Position numbers and translations under genes: made by a program. A DNA stretch of 64,000 bases, from assembly GCA_036702975.1 (NCBI GenBank), contig DATNPX010000032.1, positions 62,001-126,000 of the forward strand, written 5' to 3'. The notes beneath the pieces are model-generated. The model saw nothing but the letters and a program-made list of their open reading frames with translations. It was not told the origin of the DNA and did not search any database. This document shows, piece after piece, positions 1-8,611 of this stretch. This stretch comes from DATNPX01 sp036702975 (lineage in GTDB: Bacteria; Cyanobacteriota; Vampirovibrionia; Obscuribacterales; Obscuribacteraceae). How positions within the stretch are numbered: position 1 is the stretch's first letter; each line of letters starts with the position of its first letter.

Positions 1-74
1 CCGTGCATGTTACGCTGAAGAGCGATTTGACCGCCACGCTCTCGGAGTTCGAGTACGGCGGACTCGGTCGCTAA
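1..74 (+). CDS. C-terminal end of an upstream gene (partial)
   Basis: An open frame enters from the left edge in frame 3 (first full codon at base 3) and stops at TAA 72-74. The 23 visible residues end in EFEYGGLGR. There is too little to assign a family. The stop lies only a few bases before the possible TTG start of the TolC-like gene, so it may be the first gene of the same efflux operon. Confidence 0.5.
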   Translation, partial: VHVTLKSDLTATLSEFEYGGLGR

Positions 75-79
75 CCAGC

Positions 80-1576
80 TTGAATTCGCGGCGCAAAGCA
101 ATGTGGAGCAGGACTTATACTTCTTTCGTTATTGCTCTTCTGACCGTGCTTCTGCTCTTGCCAAGCGGCAGTTGTTCCATGGCGAATGCCGCCCGCGACA
201 ACACGATAAGTGGGGAAGCCTCAACTACGCTGCGACAAGCAATCGCTCCGCTCTATTCGCTCAGCGCGGCCGTGGATACCGCGGTAAGAAATTACCCGAC
301 ACTGCGCAACGTCCAGGCTCATTACAACAGAACTAGTGCGGAAGTGAGTCTTGCTCGCACCGCCTATCTACCATCGTTAGATCTTCTCGCGCAAGAGATA
401 AGAAGCACCACCAACAACATTCCAGGCACAATTTTTCCGCAACCGCTAAACGTCATCCCAATGCAAACTGGAGAAGCCAACGACACGTCGACCTTCAAGA
501 GCGTATTCGCGAGCAACTATGGGGTGAACTTTTCCTGGCTCGTTTACGACTGGGGACAACGACACGCAAAGGTAACGGTGGCACGCTCGCAGCAGTCGCA
601 GGCGAACGCCAATATCCGGCTGACTGAGCTTGATATAGCGGCTGCCACAGCTGAAGCCTATCTCGGTACCGTAGAAGCACGCGAGACGATCAAAGCGCAA
701 CAGGCAACAGTAGACCGAATGCAAGCCTGGAATCTAGTGGTGCACACTCTTGTCGACAAAGGTCTGCGACCAGGTGTCGATTCATCCCGCGCCGATGCAG
801 ACTTGTCGTTTGCCAAGATCTCTTTGATCGACGCCGAGCGTGCGGCAGAACTTGCCAGCGTTGATTTAGCGGAATCTATGGGTATTGCCGGCGTTGACGT
901 CGGCATTGACGATACACCTTGGGTGAAGCGTCCCGCTAAAGATTCGATTTTTCGCGTGGCGGCTCCAGAAACACATCCGCTGGCGATTCTGCGCGCCGCA
1001 GAAGTGTCAACGGCACACTCGGAAGTTATCAGCGTTCAAAAGATGTATCGGCCAAGACTCTGGTTTCACTCGGGAATCTGGGCTCGCGGCAGTGGAATAC
1101 GCGTAAATGAGCATCCTGTGGCAGACGGAACGTTGCCGCAAAATGCCAACTACGTTGCCGGATTGGGCATCGATTTTCCGATATTGAATTACTACCCGAT
1201 TAAGGCGAGAGAACGTGGTGCGCGTGAGACGGAAGCTGCACAACGCGCTAATTACGATTTGGTAATTCAGCAACTTACGCAAAAAGATGCACGTGCACGC
1301 GTACTTCTGGACAAAGCAAAACGCTTGGCGGAAGAGACTCCGGTTCTTGTGAAAGCAGCAAAGGATAATGAATTGAAGGCGTCCGAACGCTACCGCGTTG
1401 GCTTGTCCAATGTTATGGAGGTGGCGGAGGCGCAGCGCATTTTGCAAAACGCGCTCGTTCAAGACTCTGTCGCGCAAATTCGCATCTGGCGTGCTTTGCT
1501 CGCGACCGCCTATGCACACGGCGACCTAAAACCATTCATGGATCTGGCAAAATCAGCGGAGGCGGTAGCGAAGTAG
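80..1576 (+). CDS. TolC-family outer-membrane efflux protein
   Basis: Outer-membrane channel of a tripartite efflux pump. The protein (about 490 aa, the usual TolC size) opens with a hydrophobic signal segment (FVIALLTVLLLLPSG) followed by an Ala-rich possible cleavage site. The rest is the long alpha-helical repeat pattern of the outer membrane efflux family, with Ala/Gln/Glu-rich helices and the typical motif ANANIRLTELDIAAATAEAYL in the first half and a second copy-like helix pair near residues 390-470. The gene is followed after 1 base by an RND pump gene and then by an adaptor gene. The start is uncertain: TTG at 80 gives an RRK-containing n-region, and ATG at 101 also gives a complete signal peptide; neither has a clear ribosome site. 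Confidence 0.88.
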   Translation: MNSRRKAMWSRTYTSFVIALLTVLLLLPSGSCSMANAARDNTISGEASTTLRQAIAPLYSLSAAVDTAVRNYPTLRNVQAHYNRTSAEVSLARTAYLPSLDLLAQEIRSTTNNIPGTIFPQPLNVIPMQTGEANDTSTFKSVFASNYGVNFSWLVYDWGQRHAKVTVARSQQSQANANIRLTELDIAAATAEAYLGTVEARETIKAQQATVDRMQAWNLVVHTLVDKGLRPGVDSSRADADLSFAKISLIDAERAAELASVDLAESMGIAGVDVGIDDTPWVKRPAKDSIFRVAAPETHPLAILRAAEVSTAHSEVISVQKMYRPRLWFHSGIWARGSGIRVNEHPVADGTLPQNANYVAGLGIDFPILNYYPIKARERGARETEAAQRANYDLVIQQLTQKDARARVLLDKAKRLAEETPVLVKAAKDNELKASERYRVGLSNVMEVAEAQRILQNALVQDSVAQIRIWRALLATAYAHGDLKPFMDLAKSAEAVAK

Positions 1577-1577
1577 C

Positions 1578-4500
1578 ATGTGGCTTCAAATAGTATCGAT
1601 GAAGCATCCAGTGACGGTTTTCGTCACCGTCATAAGCATCATGCTGGTTGCTATTTTCGGACTTTCGTCGATGAAGGAAGATATCTTCCCAGACTTAAAT
1701 CTGCCCGTCATCTATGTGGTACAAGGATTCGGCGGCATGGCACCCGACCAGATGGAAGGCTACATAGTATCAACCTACGAAGTACACTTTCTCTACATCC
1801 CAGGTATCGACCACATCGAGTCGCAGTCTATCCAGAACGTATCGATGATGAAAATATTCTTCCACCCGGGAACGAATATGGCGGAAGCGCTGTCCACTTG
1901 TGTGGCCATGGTCTCCCGGGCCCGATCGCTTATGCCACCAGGAATCATAGAACCATTCGTTCTGCGGTTTGATGCTGGCAGTTTGCCTGTTGGTCAACTG
2001 GTTCTAGAAAGCAAAGAAGCCAGCATCGACCGCTTACAAGACCTTGCTTACGTCCGAGTTCGTCCTGACTTAGGCACCATACCTGGCGCCACAGCTCCGC
2101 CACCATTCGGGGGCAACGTTCGCACCATCGTCATAAATGTCAACGCCCAGCGGCTACGTCAATTCAATATATCAGGTGACATGATCGTAAAAGCATTGGC
2201 GACGGGGAACGCCGTCATTCCAGCCGGCAATGTACGCATCGGCGATTACATGCAGATTACACCAATTAATACCGATCTGCCTGATATTCATCAACTCGAT
2301 TATCTCCCGGTCAAAATGGGACCCGGTCCCACAGTCTTCTTGCGGGATATCGCGACGATTACGGACAGCAGCGACATTCTTGCCGGATACGCGTTATATA
2401 ACGGGCGGCGCACAGTTTACGTGCCCTTGATTAAGCGCGCAGATGCCTCGACAGTGTCAGTTGTGGATGCACTGAAGGCACATCTTCCAGCCATGCAAAA
2501 ACTGCTGCCTGAAAATGTTCACATCGGCTATCACTTCGATCAATCGAAGCATGTGACAAATTCAATCAACGGACTGCTCTTTGAAGGGGCTCTCGGCGCC
2601 ATTTTGCCTGGTGTCATGATCCTTCTCTTTTTGCGCGACTTGCGCAGCACCTTGATCGTGGTCACGACGATTCCTTGCGTTTTGCTCGGTGCCTGCTTGA
2701 GTTTGTATCTGACTGGACAAACAATCAACATTCAAACGCTATCCGGATTGTCGTTAGCTATCGGCATTCTTGTCGATGAGGCAACCGTGGACATTGAAAA
2801 CATTCACTCTCACCTGGCAAGGGGAGAACCGATTACGCGAGCCACGTTGATGGCCGGAATTGAAACTCGCGTACCACGATTACTCGCCATGATGTCGATA
2901 ATTGCGGTCTTCGTCCCGTCGTTCTTCATGACTGGAATCGTGCGTTCCCTGTTTGTGCCGCTTTCGTTGGCGGTCGGCTTCTGTATGGTCTGGTCATTCT
3001 TTATGTCCAGCTCACTTGTGCCAGTGATGTCGGTTTACCTGATCAAACAGCAGAAGGAGGAAGAAGACGAGGGCTTGTTTGGAAAATTCCGCAGCCTGCA
3101 TGAGAAAGTCGTGAAGACATTAATGAAGATTTCTTATATCGTCATTCCCGTCTACTTCATCTTTTTCACCGTTCTTAGCTTCAGCCTCTTCCCGCTCATC
3201 GGGCGCGAGATGTTCCCCAATTCGGACACTGATGAATTTCGAGTGCGCATACGATGTGCAACCGGTACGCGCGTCGAAGTAACTGAAAAGAAAGTCCTGC
3301 AAGTGCTTGACGTTATCAAACGCGAAGCCGGTCCCGGCAATGTGCAAGCGACACTCGGATACGCTGGACAACAGCCTGTGCAATTCGTGCTCAATTCAGT
3401 ATTTCTGTGGACAAGTGGCCCGCACGAAGCGGTAATGGACGTAAAGCTTAAAGAAGAAGCAAAAATCGACCTGCTCTCATTCAAAGACCACTTGCGCGAA
3501 GTCTTTTCAAAAGAGATGCCTGACATCAAATTCTCATTTGAACCTGGAGATCTCGTAAGCCAAATCATGAACTTTGGCTCCAATACACCAATATCGATTC
3601 AGATAAAGGGACCGGACCTGGATGTCTGCCGAGACTACGCCGAGAAAGTAAAGTTCGAGATGTCCAAGATCAAATACCTACGAGATCTGATGTACGGACA
3701 ACCCCTCAACTATCCGACCGTTGATATAAACATCGACAGGGAGCTTGCAGGCCAGTTCAACTTAACGCCTAAACAAATTGGAGATTCGCTCGTACCAGCG
3801 ACATCTTCAAGCCGATATATATTGGAAAATTTCTGGATGGACCGAAAGACTGGTGTCGCTTATCAGGTACAGGTGCAAGTGCCGCAAGATCAGATCCAAT
3901 CGGTTGAAGCGCTGAAGAACTTCCCGACGATGTTGAGCGAACGGACATCTCATCCGCTTTTAAGAGACATTGCGGATGTGCATCCGGGTAAATGTGTCGG
4001 CGAATATGATCGAGATAATATGATGCGCCTAGTTTCAGTCACCGCCAACATTTCCGGAATGGACCTGGGCACCGTCGGCGATGACGTGGCGGCCGCTTTG
4101 CGCCGGGCAGGAGAGACGCCGCGCAGCGTGCGCGTAAAAGTAGCGGGTCAGGTTCCTGTTCTGCACGAAACATTTTCGCATCTATTCACCGGTCTCGGTC
4201 TTGCAGTCGGCGTCATATTTTTGATGTTGACCGGTTATTTTCAGTCGTTACGCATGGCAGCAATTGTCCTATCAACGCTGCCGGCTATCATAAGCGGTGT
4301 ACTACTCTCACTATTCATCACGCATACCACGATCAATGTTGAATCGTTTATGGGCGCAATTATGTCCATCGGAGTTGGCGTATCGAACGCCATCTTGCTA
4401 GTTGTGTTTGCAGAGAAGAGTCGCGTGGAAGGCAAGTCGTCCTTAGAAGCAGCCTTGCATGGTGCGCAGGAGAGACTGAGGCCGATTCTGATGACATCGA

Positions 4501-4706
4501 GCGCGATGGTGGCAGGCATGATACCAATGGCATTGGCATTGAGCGAGGGAGGACAGACCAGTGCGCCTCTCGGTCGGGCGGTTATTGGAGGCTTGCTTAT
4601 GTCTACGCTATCAGCGCTTACGGTCTTGCCGCTCGTGTTTTCCGTCATGCAAAAGAACAGCTCGACAACATCCCCATCTGTCCACCCGGATGACCGCGGA
4701 GAGTAG
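1578..4706 (+). CDS. RND-family efflux transporter, inner-membrane pump
   Basis: Proton-driven inner-membrane pump of the AcrB/HAE superfamily; 1042 aa is full length. An N-terminal membrane helix is followed by KEDIFPDLNLPVIYV, the usual start of the first porter domain, then a block of helices (about residues 335-500), a second periplasmic domain and a final helical block (about 865-1020) with the conserved RLRPILMTS. In the proton-relay helix 4 the AcrB Asp-Asp pair reads Asp-Glu (GILVDEATVDIENI), and the helix-10 Lys is replaced in GVGVSNAILLV. The relay therefore resembles the VDEATV subgroup of RND pumps rather than AcrB. Substrate cannot be inferred. It sits between TolC and adaptor genes in one operon. 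Confidence 0.92.
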   Translation: MWLQIVSMKHPVTVFVTVISIMLVAIFGLSSMKEDIFPDLNLPVIYVVQGFGGMAPDQMEGYIVSTYEVHFLYIPGIDHIESQSIQNVSMMKIFFHPGTNMAEALSTCVAMVSRARSLMPPGIIEPFVLRFDAGSLPVGQLVLESKEASIDRLQDLAYVRVRPDLGTIPGATAPPPFGGNVRTIVINVNAQRLRQFNISGDMIVKALATGNAVIPAGNVRIGDYMQITPINTDLPDIHQLDYLPVKMGPGPTVFLRDIATITDSSDILAGYALYNGRRTVYVPLIKRADASTVSVVDALKAHLPAMQKLLPENVHIGYHFDQSKHVTNSINGLLFEGALGAILPGVMILLFLRDLRSTLIVVTTIPCVLLGACLSLYLTGQTINIQTLSGLSLAIGILVDEATVDIENIHSHLARGEPITRATLMAGIETRVPRLLAMMSIIAVFVPSFFMTGIVRSLFVPLSLAVGFCMVWSFFMSSSLVPVMSVYLIKQQKEEEDEGLFGKFRSLHEKVVKTLMKISYIVIPVYFIFFTVLSFSLFPLIGREMFPNSDTDEFRVRIRCATGTRVEVTEKKVLQVLDVIKREAGPGNVQATLGYAGQQPVQFVLNSVFLWTSGPHEAVMDVKLKEEAKIDLLSFKDHLREVFSKEMPDIKFSFEPGDLVSQIMNFGSNTPISIQIKGPDLDVCRDYAEKVKFEMSKIKYLRDLMYGQPLNYPTVDINIDRELAGQFNLTPKQIGDSLVPATSSSRYILENFWMDRKTGVAYQVQVQVPQDQIQSVEALKNFPTMLSERTSHPLLRDIADVHPGKCVGEYDRDNMMRLVSVTANISGMDLGTVGDDVAAALRRAGETPRSVRVKVAGQVPVLHETFSHLFTGLGLAVGVIFLMLTGYFQSLRMAAIVLSTLPAIISGVLLSLFITHTTINVESFMGAIMSIGVGVSNAILLVVFAEKSRVEGKSSLEAALHGAQERLRPILMTSSAMVAGMIPMALALSEGGQTSAPLGRAVIGGLLMSTLSALTVLPLVFSVMQKNSSTTSPSVHPDDRGE

Positions 4707-4715
4707 GAAAAAACT

Positions 4716-4787
4716 TTGAAGAATTTGGTGAATTTGAAGAGATTGAAGAGACTGAAGAGATTGAAGAACCTGAATAACTTCAGGAAT
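4716..4787 (+). repeat. 9-bp in-frame tandem repeat at the start of the adaptor gene
   Basis: About eight imperfect copies of a 9-bp unit (TTGAAGAGA and variants) cover the first 24 codons of the adaptor gene. The 9-bp period keeps the frame, so gain or loss of a copy would lengthen or shorten the basic n-region by three residues, and would also add or remove TTG start candidates. Confidence 0.8.
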
Positions 4788-6092
4788 CAGGATAACCGGA
4801 AGAATCCGAAGAGCCTGAAAACATTCAATGCCGGACTTACTTCAGCGCTCCTCCTCGTAGGCATCGTTGGTCTTAGCGGTTGCAGCAAAAAGAGCGACCT
4901 GCAAAAGGTTGACACAACCGAGACACTCCAAATCCCCGTGGCAGAAGTAGTGAAAAACACACTCTCGCGTGTTGACCAATTGCCAGGCGAAATCAAAGCC
5001 TATCAAGATGTAGCTATCTATCCCAAAGTACCTGGTTTTATCAAATGGATAGGGGTGGACCGAGGTTCGACTGTTAAAGCCGGACAATTGATGGTACAGC
5101 TTGAAGCACCGGAGTTAGTGGCACAGAAGGATGAAGCGAAGTCGAAAGAGGATGCTTCGGGCGGATTGGTCGAAGAATCGGCAGCCAAACTATCTTCGGC
5201 GAAAGCCTCACTACTGGAAGCTGACGCGCAACTGGCAGGCGACAACGATACATACGTGCGCACAAAGGAAGCATCGCGGGTACCAGGCGTGGTGGCACCG
5301 AACGACGTTATTGTCTTGGAGCAAAAAGTAAACGCCGACCGAGAGCGAGTTAGAGCATGGAAGCAAAATGTCGACGCCGCACAACATCAACTGGACGTGC
5401 AGAAGAGAACCTTTTCAGCGGCAAAAGAAGCGGCTCGCAATCACAAAGACATTGAGGACTATCTGAGAATAACCGCACCATTTGACGGTTATGTGACCGA
5501 ACGCAACATGCACGTCGGCAGCTTTGTCGGTCCTCGGGGGCAAGATGCCTATCCGCCCATCATAGTCGTTCAACAGCTCAATCTTCTGCGCATCGTCACT
5601 CCGGTTCCGGAAATAAACGCAAGCGGTGTCGTTCCAGGAGCGAAAGTCGAATTTACGGTTTCGACGCACCCGGGCGAGCGGTTTGTAGGAACGGTGGCAC
5701 GAATTGGCAATTATCTTGAAACGAAAACAAGAACAATGCCGGTGGAGCTCAACTATTGGAACAGCGACAATCGCGTACTGCCTGGTATGTTCTGTGAAGT
5801 GCTCTGGCCAACTCGCCGTCCACGCCAGTCATTCTTCGTTCCAACAACCGCGGTAGAAACACGCTCGACGCTTGAAACATTCGTAAATCGAGTTAATAAA
5901 AACGACGAGATTGAGTGGGTTCCGGTCAAACAAGGCGAACTCATGGGCGATCTTGTCGAAGTCTTTGGGGACTTGAAAGAGGGTGACAAGGTAACACTCA
6001 AAGGCGACGATTCACTGAAACCAGGTGTTAAGGTTCATCCCGTCGACGTGCCGCGAAAAACTGCTAAATCAAATGAAAAATCCACAAAATAA
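4716..6092 (+). CDS. Efflux RND periplasmic adaptor (membrane fusion lipoprotein)
   Basis: Periplasmic adaptor linking the RND pump to the TolC channel. A lipoprotein signal is visible (LLLVGIVGLSGCSKKS; lipobox LSGC), followed by a lipoyl/barrel-sandwich segment (VAIYPKVPGFIKWIGVDRGSTVKAGQLMVQLEAPEL), a coiled-coil hairpin (about residues 130-245), the return strand FDGYVTERNMHVGSFV and a C-terminal beta-barrel/membrane-proximal part. The first 25-30 residues are unusual: they are encoded by a 9-bp tandem repeat (unit close to TTGAAGAGA), giving an LKR-repeat n-region before the hydrophobic core. TTG at 4716 is the furthest start; several in-frame TTG codons inside the repeat could also serve. 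It is the last gene of the efflux operon. Confidence 0.88.
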   Translation: MKNLVNLKRLKRLKRLKNLNNFRNQDNRKNPKSLKTFNAGLTSALLLVGIVGLSGCSKKSDLQKVDTTETLQIPVAEVVKNTLSRVDQLPGEIKAYQDVAIYPKVPGFIKWIGVDRGSTVKAGQLMVQLEAPELVAQKDEAKSKEDASGGLVEESAAKLSSAKASLLEADAQLAGDNDTYVRTKEASRVPGVVAPNDVIVLEQKVNADRERVRAWKQNVDAAQHQLDVQKRTFSAAKEAARNHKDIEDYLRITAPFDGYVTERNMHVGSFVGPRGQDAYPPIIVVQQLNLLRIVTPVPEINASGVVPGAKVEFTVSTHPGERFVGTVARIGNYLETKTRTMPVELNYWNSDNRVLPGMFCEVLWPTRRPRQSFFVPTTAVETRSTLETFVNRVNKNDEIEWVPVKQGELMGDLVEVFGDLKEGDKVTLKGDDSLKPGVKVHPVDVPRKTAKSNEKSTK

Positions 6093-6122
6093 ACAACGTT
6101 CTAAAAGGGCAAGCAGCCGAGT

Positions 6123-7289
6123 TTAAAGCCGCGTCAATCCGCCTTCACGCAACGCTTTTATCGTCGGATATCCATTGATCGCCATCAAAAGATCTGCTTC
6201 TGCAAGAATCGAACGCAAAACATGAACGATTCCGTTGACGCCATCTAGTGCAAGGCCATAAGCATATGGTCGACCGATTCCGACTGCAGTTGCGCCCAAA
6301 GCTAGCGCCTTCACAACATCGGTACCGGATCGCACGCCAGAGTCAAATATAACTGGAGTCTTTCCGGCCGCCTCTACGACCGCAGGTAACATATCGATTG
6401 CAGCTCGCCCACCATTTGCCTGACGTCCACCGTGGTTGGATACATAGATACCATCTGCGCCACCATCAATAGCGCGGCGTGCATCCTCCGGATGACAAAT
6501 CCCCTTTAGGATCAGAGGTAATTTAGTCAAGGAGCGCAGCCATGGCAGATCTTCCCATGTAAGGTTTCTACCGAAGAGTTTCACCCATTCAAAAATGGCG
6601 GCAGGAAAATCTTCCTCCGGCTTTTTCAATAAGGCACCTAAGAAGTGCGGATCAGACAGATAGTTAGCGAGAGCGTATCCGCGCAGTTGGGGGAAGTTGG
6701 CTGTGTTCAGATCCCGTGGGCGAAATCCAGGAACCCACGTATCCAATGTGACGACAAGAGCTTTGTAACCAGCTTTCTCTGCTCTTTGGACGAAACTTTC
6801 AGCGAGGGCTTTCGATTTCGGTGTATAAAGTTGAAAAAATCCGACACCTTCTCCAAGATTCTTTGCTACGACTTCCATCGGATCGTTAGTCAATGTCGAC
6901 GCGATCATCGGTACACCACTCTTTTCCGCTGCCTTTGCCGTCGCGATGTCGCCATGACCATCCTGACTGCAAAGCCCAATCACGCCAATTGGCGCCATTA
7001 ATAGAGGAGACGGCAACTTGATACCGAAGAGCTCGACCGAGAGGTCCCGTTGAGCGCAATCAACCATCATCCGTGGTGTCAGACCCCAGTGATGGAAAGC
7101 CTCTACGTTTGCATCCTGTGTGTGTTCATCGCCGCAACCACCTTTGACATAAGACCACACCGATTCCGGCAAAGCTAACGCTGCTCGCTCTTCCAGATGC
7201 TTAAAATCTACCGGCAACTTTGGCAGTACACCGCGCACTCCATTGCCGTATATTTCGTCTTGATAATCACCAAAGTTACGCATGTCCAC
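6123..7289 (-). CDS. FMN-dependent alpha-hydroxyacid oxidase (lactate 2-monooxygenase/oxidase-like)
   Basis: Flavoenzyme of the (S)-2-hydroxyacid oxidase family, a TIM barrel that oxidises substrates such as lactate or glycolate to 2-oxoacids. Its 388 aa match the family size. Visible signatures are the FMN-binding PLLMAPIG strand, TLDTWVPGFRPRD (lactate-monooxygenase-like Trp-Val-Pro), LILKGI with the flavin-contacting Lys, and SNHGGRQANG with the catalytic His and substrate Arg, followed by DSGVRSGTDVVKALALGA and GIGRPYAYGLA. The closest group is probably lactate 2-monooxygenase, but substrate is not decided by sequence alone. It is divergent from the GNAT gene at 7471. ATG at 7289 is the chosen start. 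Confidence 0.85.
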   Translation of the reverse strand: MDMRNFGDYQDEIYGNGVRGVLPKLPVDFKHLEERAALALPESVWSYVKGGCGDEHTQDANVEAFHHWGLTPRMMVDCAQRDLSVELFGIKLPSPLLMAPIGVIGLCSQDGHGDIATAKAAEKSGVPMIASTLTNDPMEVVAKNLGEGVGFFQLYTPKSKALAESFVQRAEKAGYKALVVTLDTWVPGFRPRDLNTANFPQLRGYALANYLSDPHFLGALLKKPEEDFPAAIFEWVKLFGRNLTWEDLPWLRSLTKLPLILKGICHPEDARRAIDGGADGIYVSNHGGRQANGGRAAIDMLPAVVEAAGKTPVIFDSGVRSGTDVVKALALGATAVGIGRPYAYGLALDGVNGIVHVLRSILAEADLLMAINGYPTIKALREGGLTRL

Positions 7290-7398
7290 CGATCCTTATG
7301 TGTCAAGATGTGTCAAGCAGAGAGATTCGCCATGGGAATGAACTAAAACTAAAAGAGTATCAGAGTCGAAGAGATCATTGGTGGATAAAATGTTTGCA

Positions 7399-7442
7399 TA
7401 TAATCTCTGCAAACTCTCATACTCTGCACATGACTTGTGCAG
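7399..7442 (+). promoter_or_regulatory. Candidate promoter -10 box and leader hairpin before the double GNAT gene
   Basis: TATAAT at 7399-7404 lies about 67 bases before the ATG at 7471, with a weak TTGGTG 15 bases upstream. Between it and the gene is a perfect 7-bp hairpin (CTGCACA 7424-7430, loop TGACT, TGTGCAG 7436-7442). The assignment rests on consensus match only. Confidence 0.3.
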
Positions 7443-7470
7443 CAGAGTTCGCCTCATGTACTGAGAACCG

Positions 7471-8493
7471 ATGAAACAGACTCAACAAGCTTATTTCATG
7501 CACAGCGAGCGAATCGGCTTCCGGACTTGGACCGAGAGTGATTTCGACTTGGCATTTAAATTGTGGAGCAATCCTGAGGTAACACGGTTATTCTACAAGA
7601 CACCACTGTCGGCAGATCTAGTGCGTGAACGTCTAGAGAAAGAGAGCGAATGTGAACGCATGCACCACATACAATACTGGCCAATCTTCTCTCTTGAGAC
7701 AGATGAATTTCTTGGTTGCGCTGGGCTGCGTCCACATAAAGATGAACAGACCGAGTTCGGTGTCCACTTGCTGCCCGAATTTTGGCGCTGCGGTTACGCA
7801 AGTGAAGCCGGTTCTTATTTGCTGAAATACGCGTTTGAACGGCAAATCACAAACACTATATTTGCCGGTCATCATCCAAATAATATCGGTTCACGACAGA
7901 CGCTACTAAAACTTGGTCTCATCGCAGGCGAAGCTGAATTCTACGAACCGACTGGTCTCATACACCCGTCATATTATGCCTACAGAGTCCCACCCGAAAA
8001 TGTTGTACTCAAACCTGTCGGAATGAACGATGTCAACGGTCTAGCCATCGTACATCATTTATCTCTCAAGGCTACTTTTGATGGCATCCTGAACGAATAC
8101 ATGGCAGCACGTTCGCTTCCTTATTGTGAGGAAGGCTGGCGAAAACTGCTACAAGACGACACCACTGATTCGGTTGCTCTCTTGCGCGGTAAACAGATCA
8201 TAGGATTTGCGTCAGTCGCTCACTCTCAAGACCACGACGCGAAATCAACGGATGGAGAGCTCAGTCGCATCTACTTACACCCAGACGTGCTCGGCAACAG
8301 TTATGGCCGCACCCTTATGCAATGGGCCGAAACGACTCTACGACAGAAAGGCTATCGAGTCATGCGTTTATGGGTGTTCGAGGTGAACAGCAGAGCGAGA
8401 GCCTTCTACGAAAGGATGGGTTTCACGCTTGACGAGATGGAGAAAGAAGACTTCGGCGCCAAATTATTGCTTTACAAAAAGAATATTCAATGA
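7471..8493 (+). CDS. Protein with two GNAT N-acetyltransferase domains
   Basis: Two acetyl-CoA-dependent GNAT domains are fused in one 340-aa chain. Residues about 10-165 resemble the RimJ/RimL type (MHSERIGFRTWTESDFDLAFKLW, then FGVHLLPEFWRCGYASEAGSYLLKYAF, the acetyl-CoA loop, and HHPNNIGSRQTLLKLGL). Residues about 175-335 form a second, classical GNAT fold (ELSRIYLHPDVLGNSYGRTLMQWAE and VNSRARAFYERMGF). Substrates are unknown; the first domain type often modifies protein N-termini or ribosomal proteins. The stop codon TGA is the first unit of a tandem repeat that runs into the intergenic space. Confidence 0.85.
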   Translation: MKQTQQAYFMHSERIGFRTWTESDFDLAFKLWSNPEVTRLFYKTPLSADLVRERLEKESECERMHHIQYWPIFSLETDEFLGCAGLRPHKDEQTEFGVHLLPEFWRCGYASEAGSYLLKYAFERQITNTIFAGHHPNNIGSRQTLLKLGLIAGEAEFYEPTGLIHPSYYAYRVPPENVVLKPVGMNDVNGLAIVHHLSLKATFDGILNEYMAARSLPYCEEGWRKLLQDDTTDSVALLRGKQIIGFASVAHSQDHDAKSTDGELSRIYLHPDVLGNSYGRTLMQWAETTLRQKGYRVMRLWVFEVNSRARAFYERMGFTLDEMEKEDFGAKLLLYKKNIQ

Positions 8494-8546
8494 GTTCGAT
8501 GAGTTCAAATGAGTTCGATGAGTTCGATGAGTTCAAATGAGTTCAA
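8490..8546. repeat. 9/10-bp tandem repeat across the GNAT stop codon
   Basis: Alternating TGAGTTCGA and TGAGTTCAAA units, about six copies, begin at the TGA stop of the double GNAT gene. Loss or change of the first unit would still leave a TGA in most alignments. Confidence 0.8.
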
Positions 8547-8590
8547 AGGCTCAAGCCACTTAAATCTCTAAGTTCTAACTCGCTCCTGGT

Positions 8591-8611
8591 TCTCGCTTAG
8601 CTTTAGCGAGA
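8591..8611. other. Perfect 7-bp hairpin over the fabD stop codon
   Basis: TCTCGCT (8591-8597) and AGCGAGA (8605-8611) are exact inverted repeats around a 7-base loop and overlap the fabD stop at 8603-8605. No T-run follows in the fabD direction, so it is not a standard intrinsic terminator; it may protect the 3' end of the operon mRNA. Confidence 0.35.
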
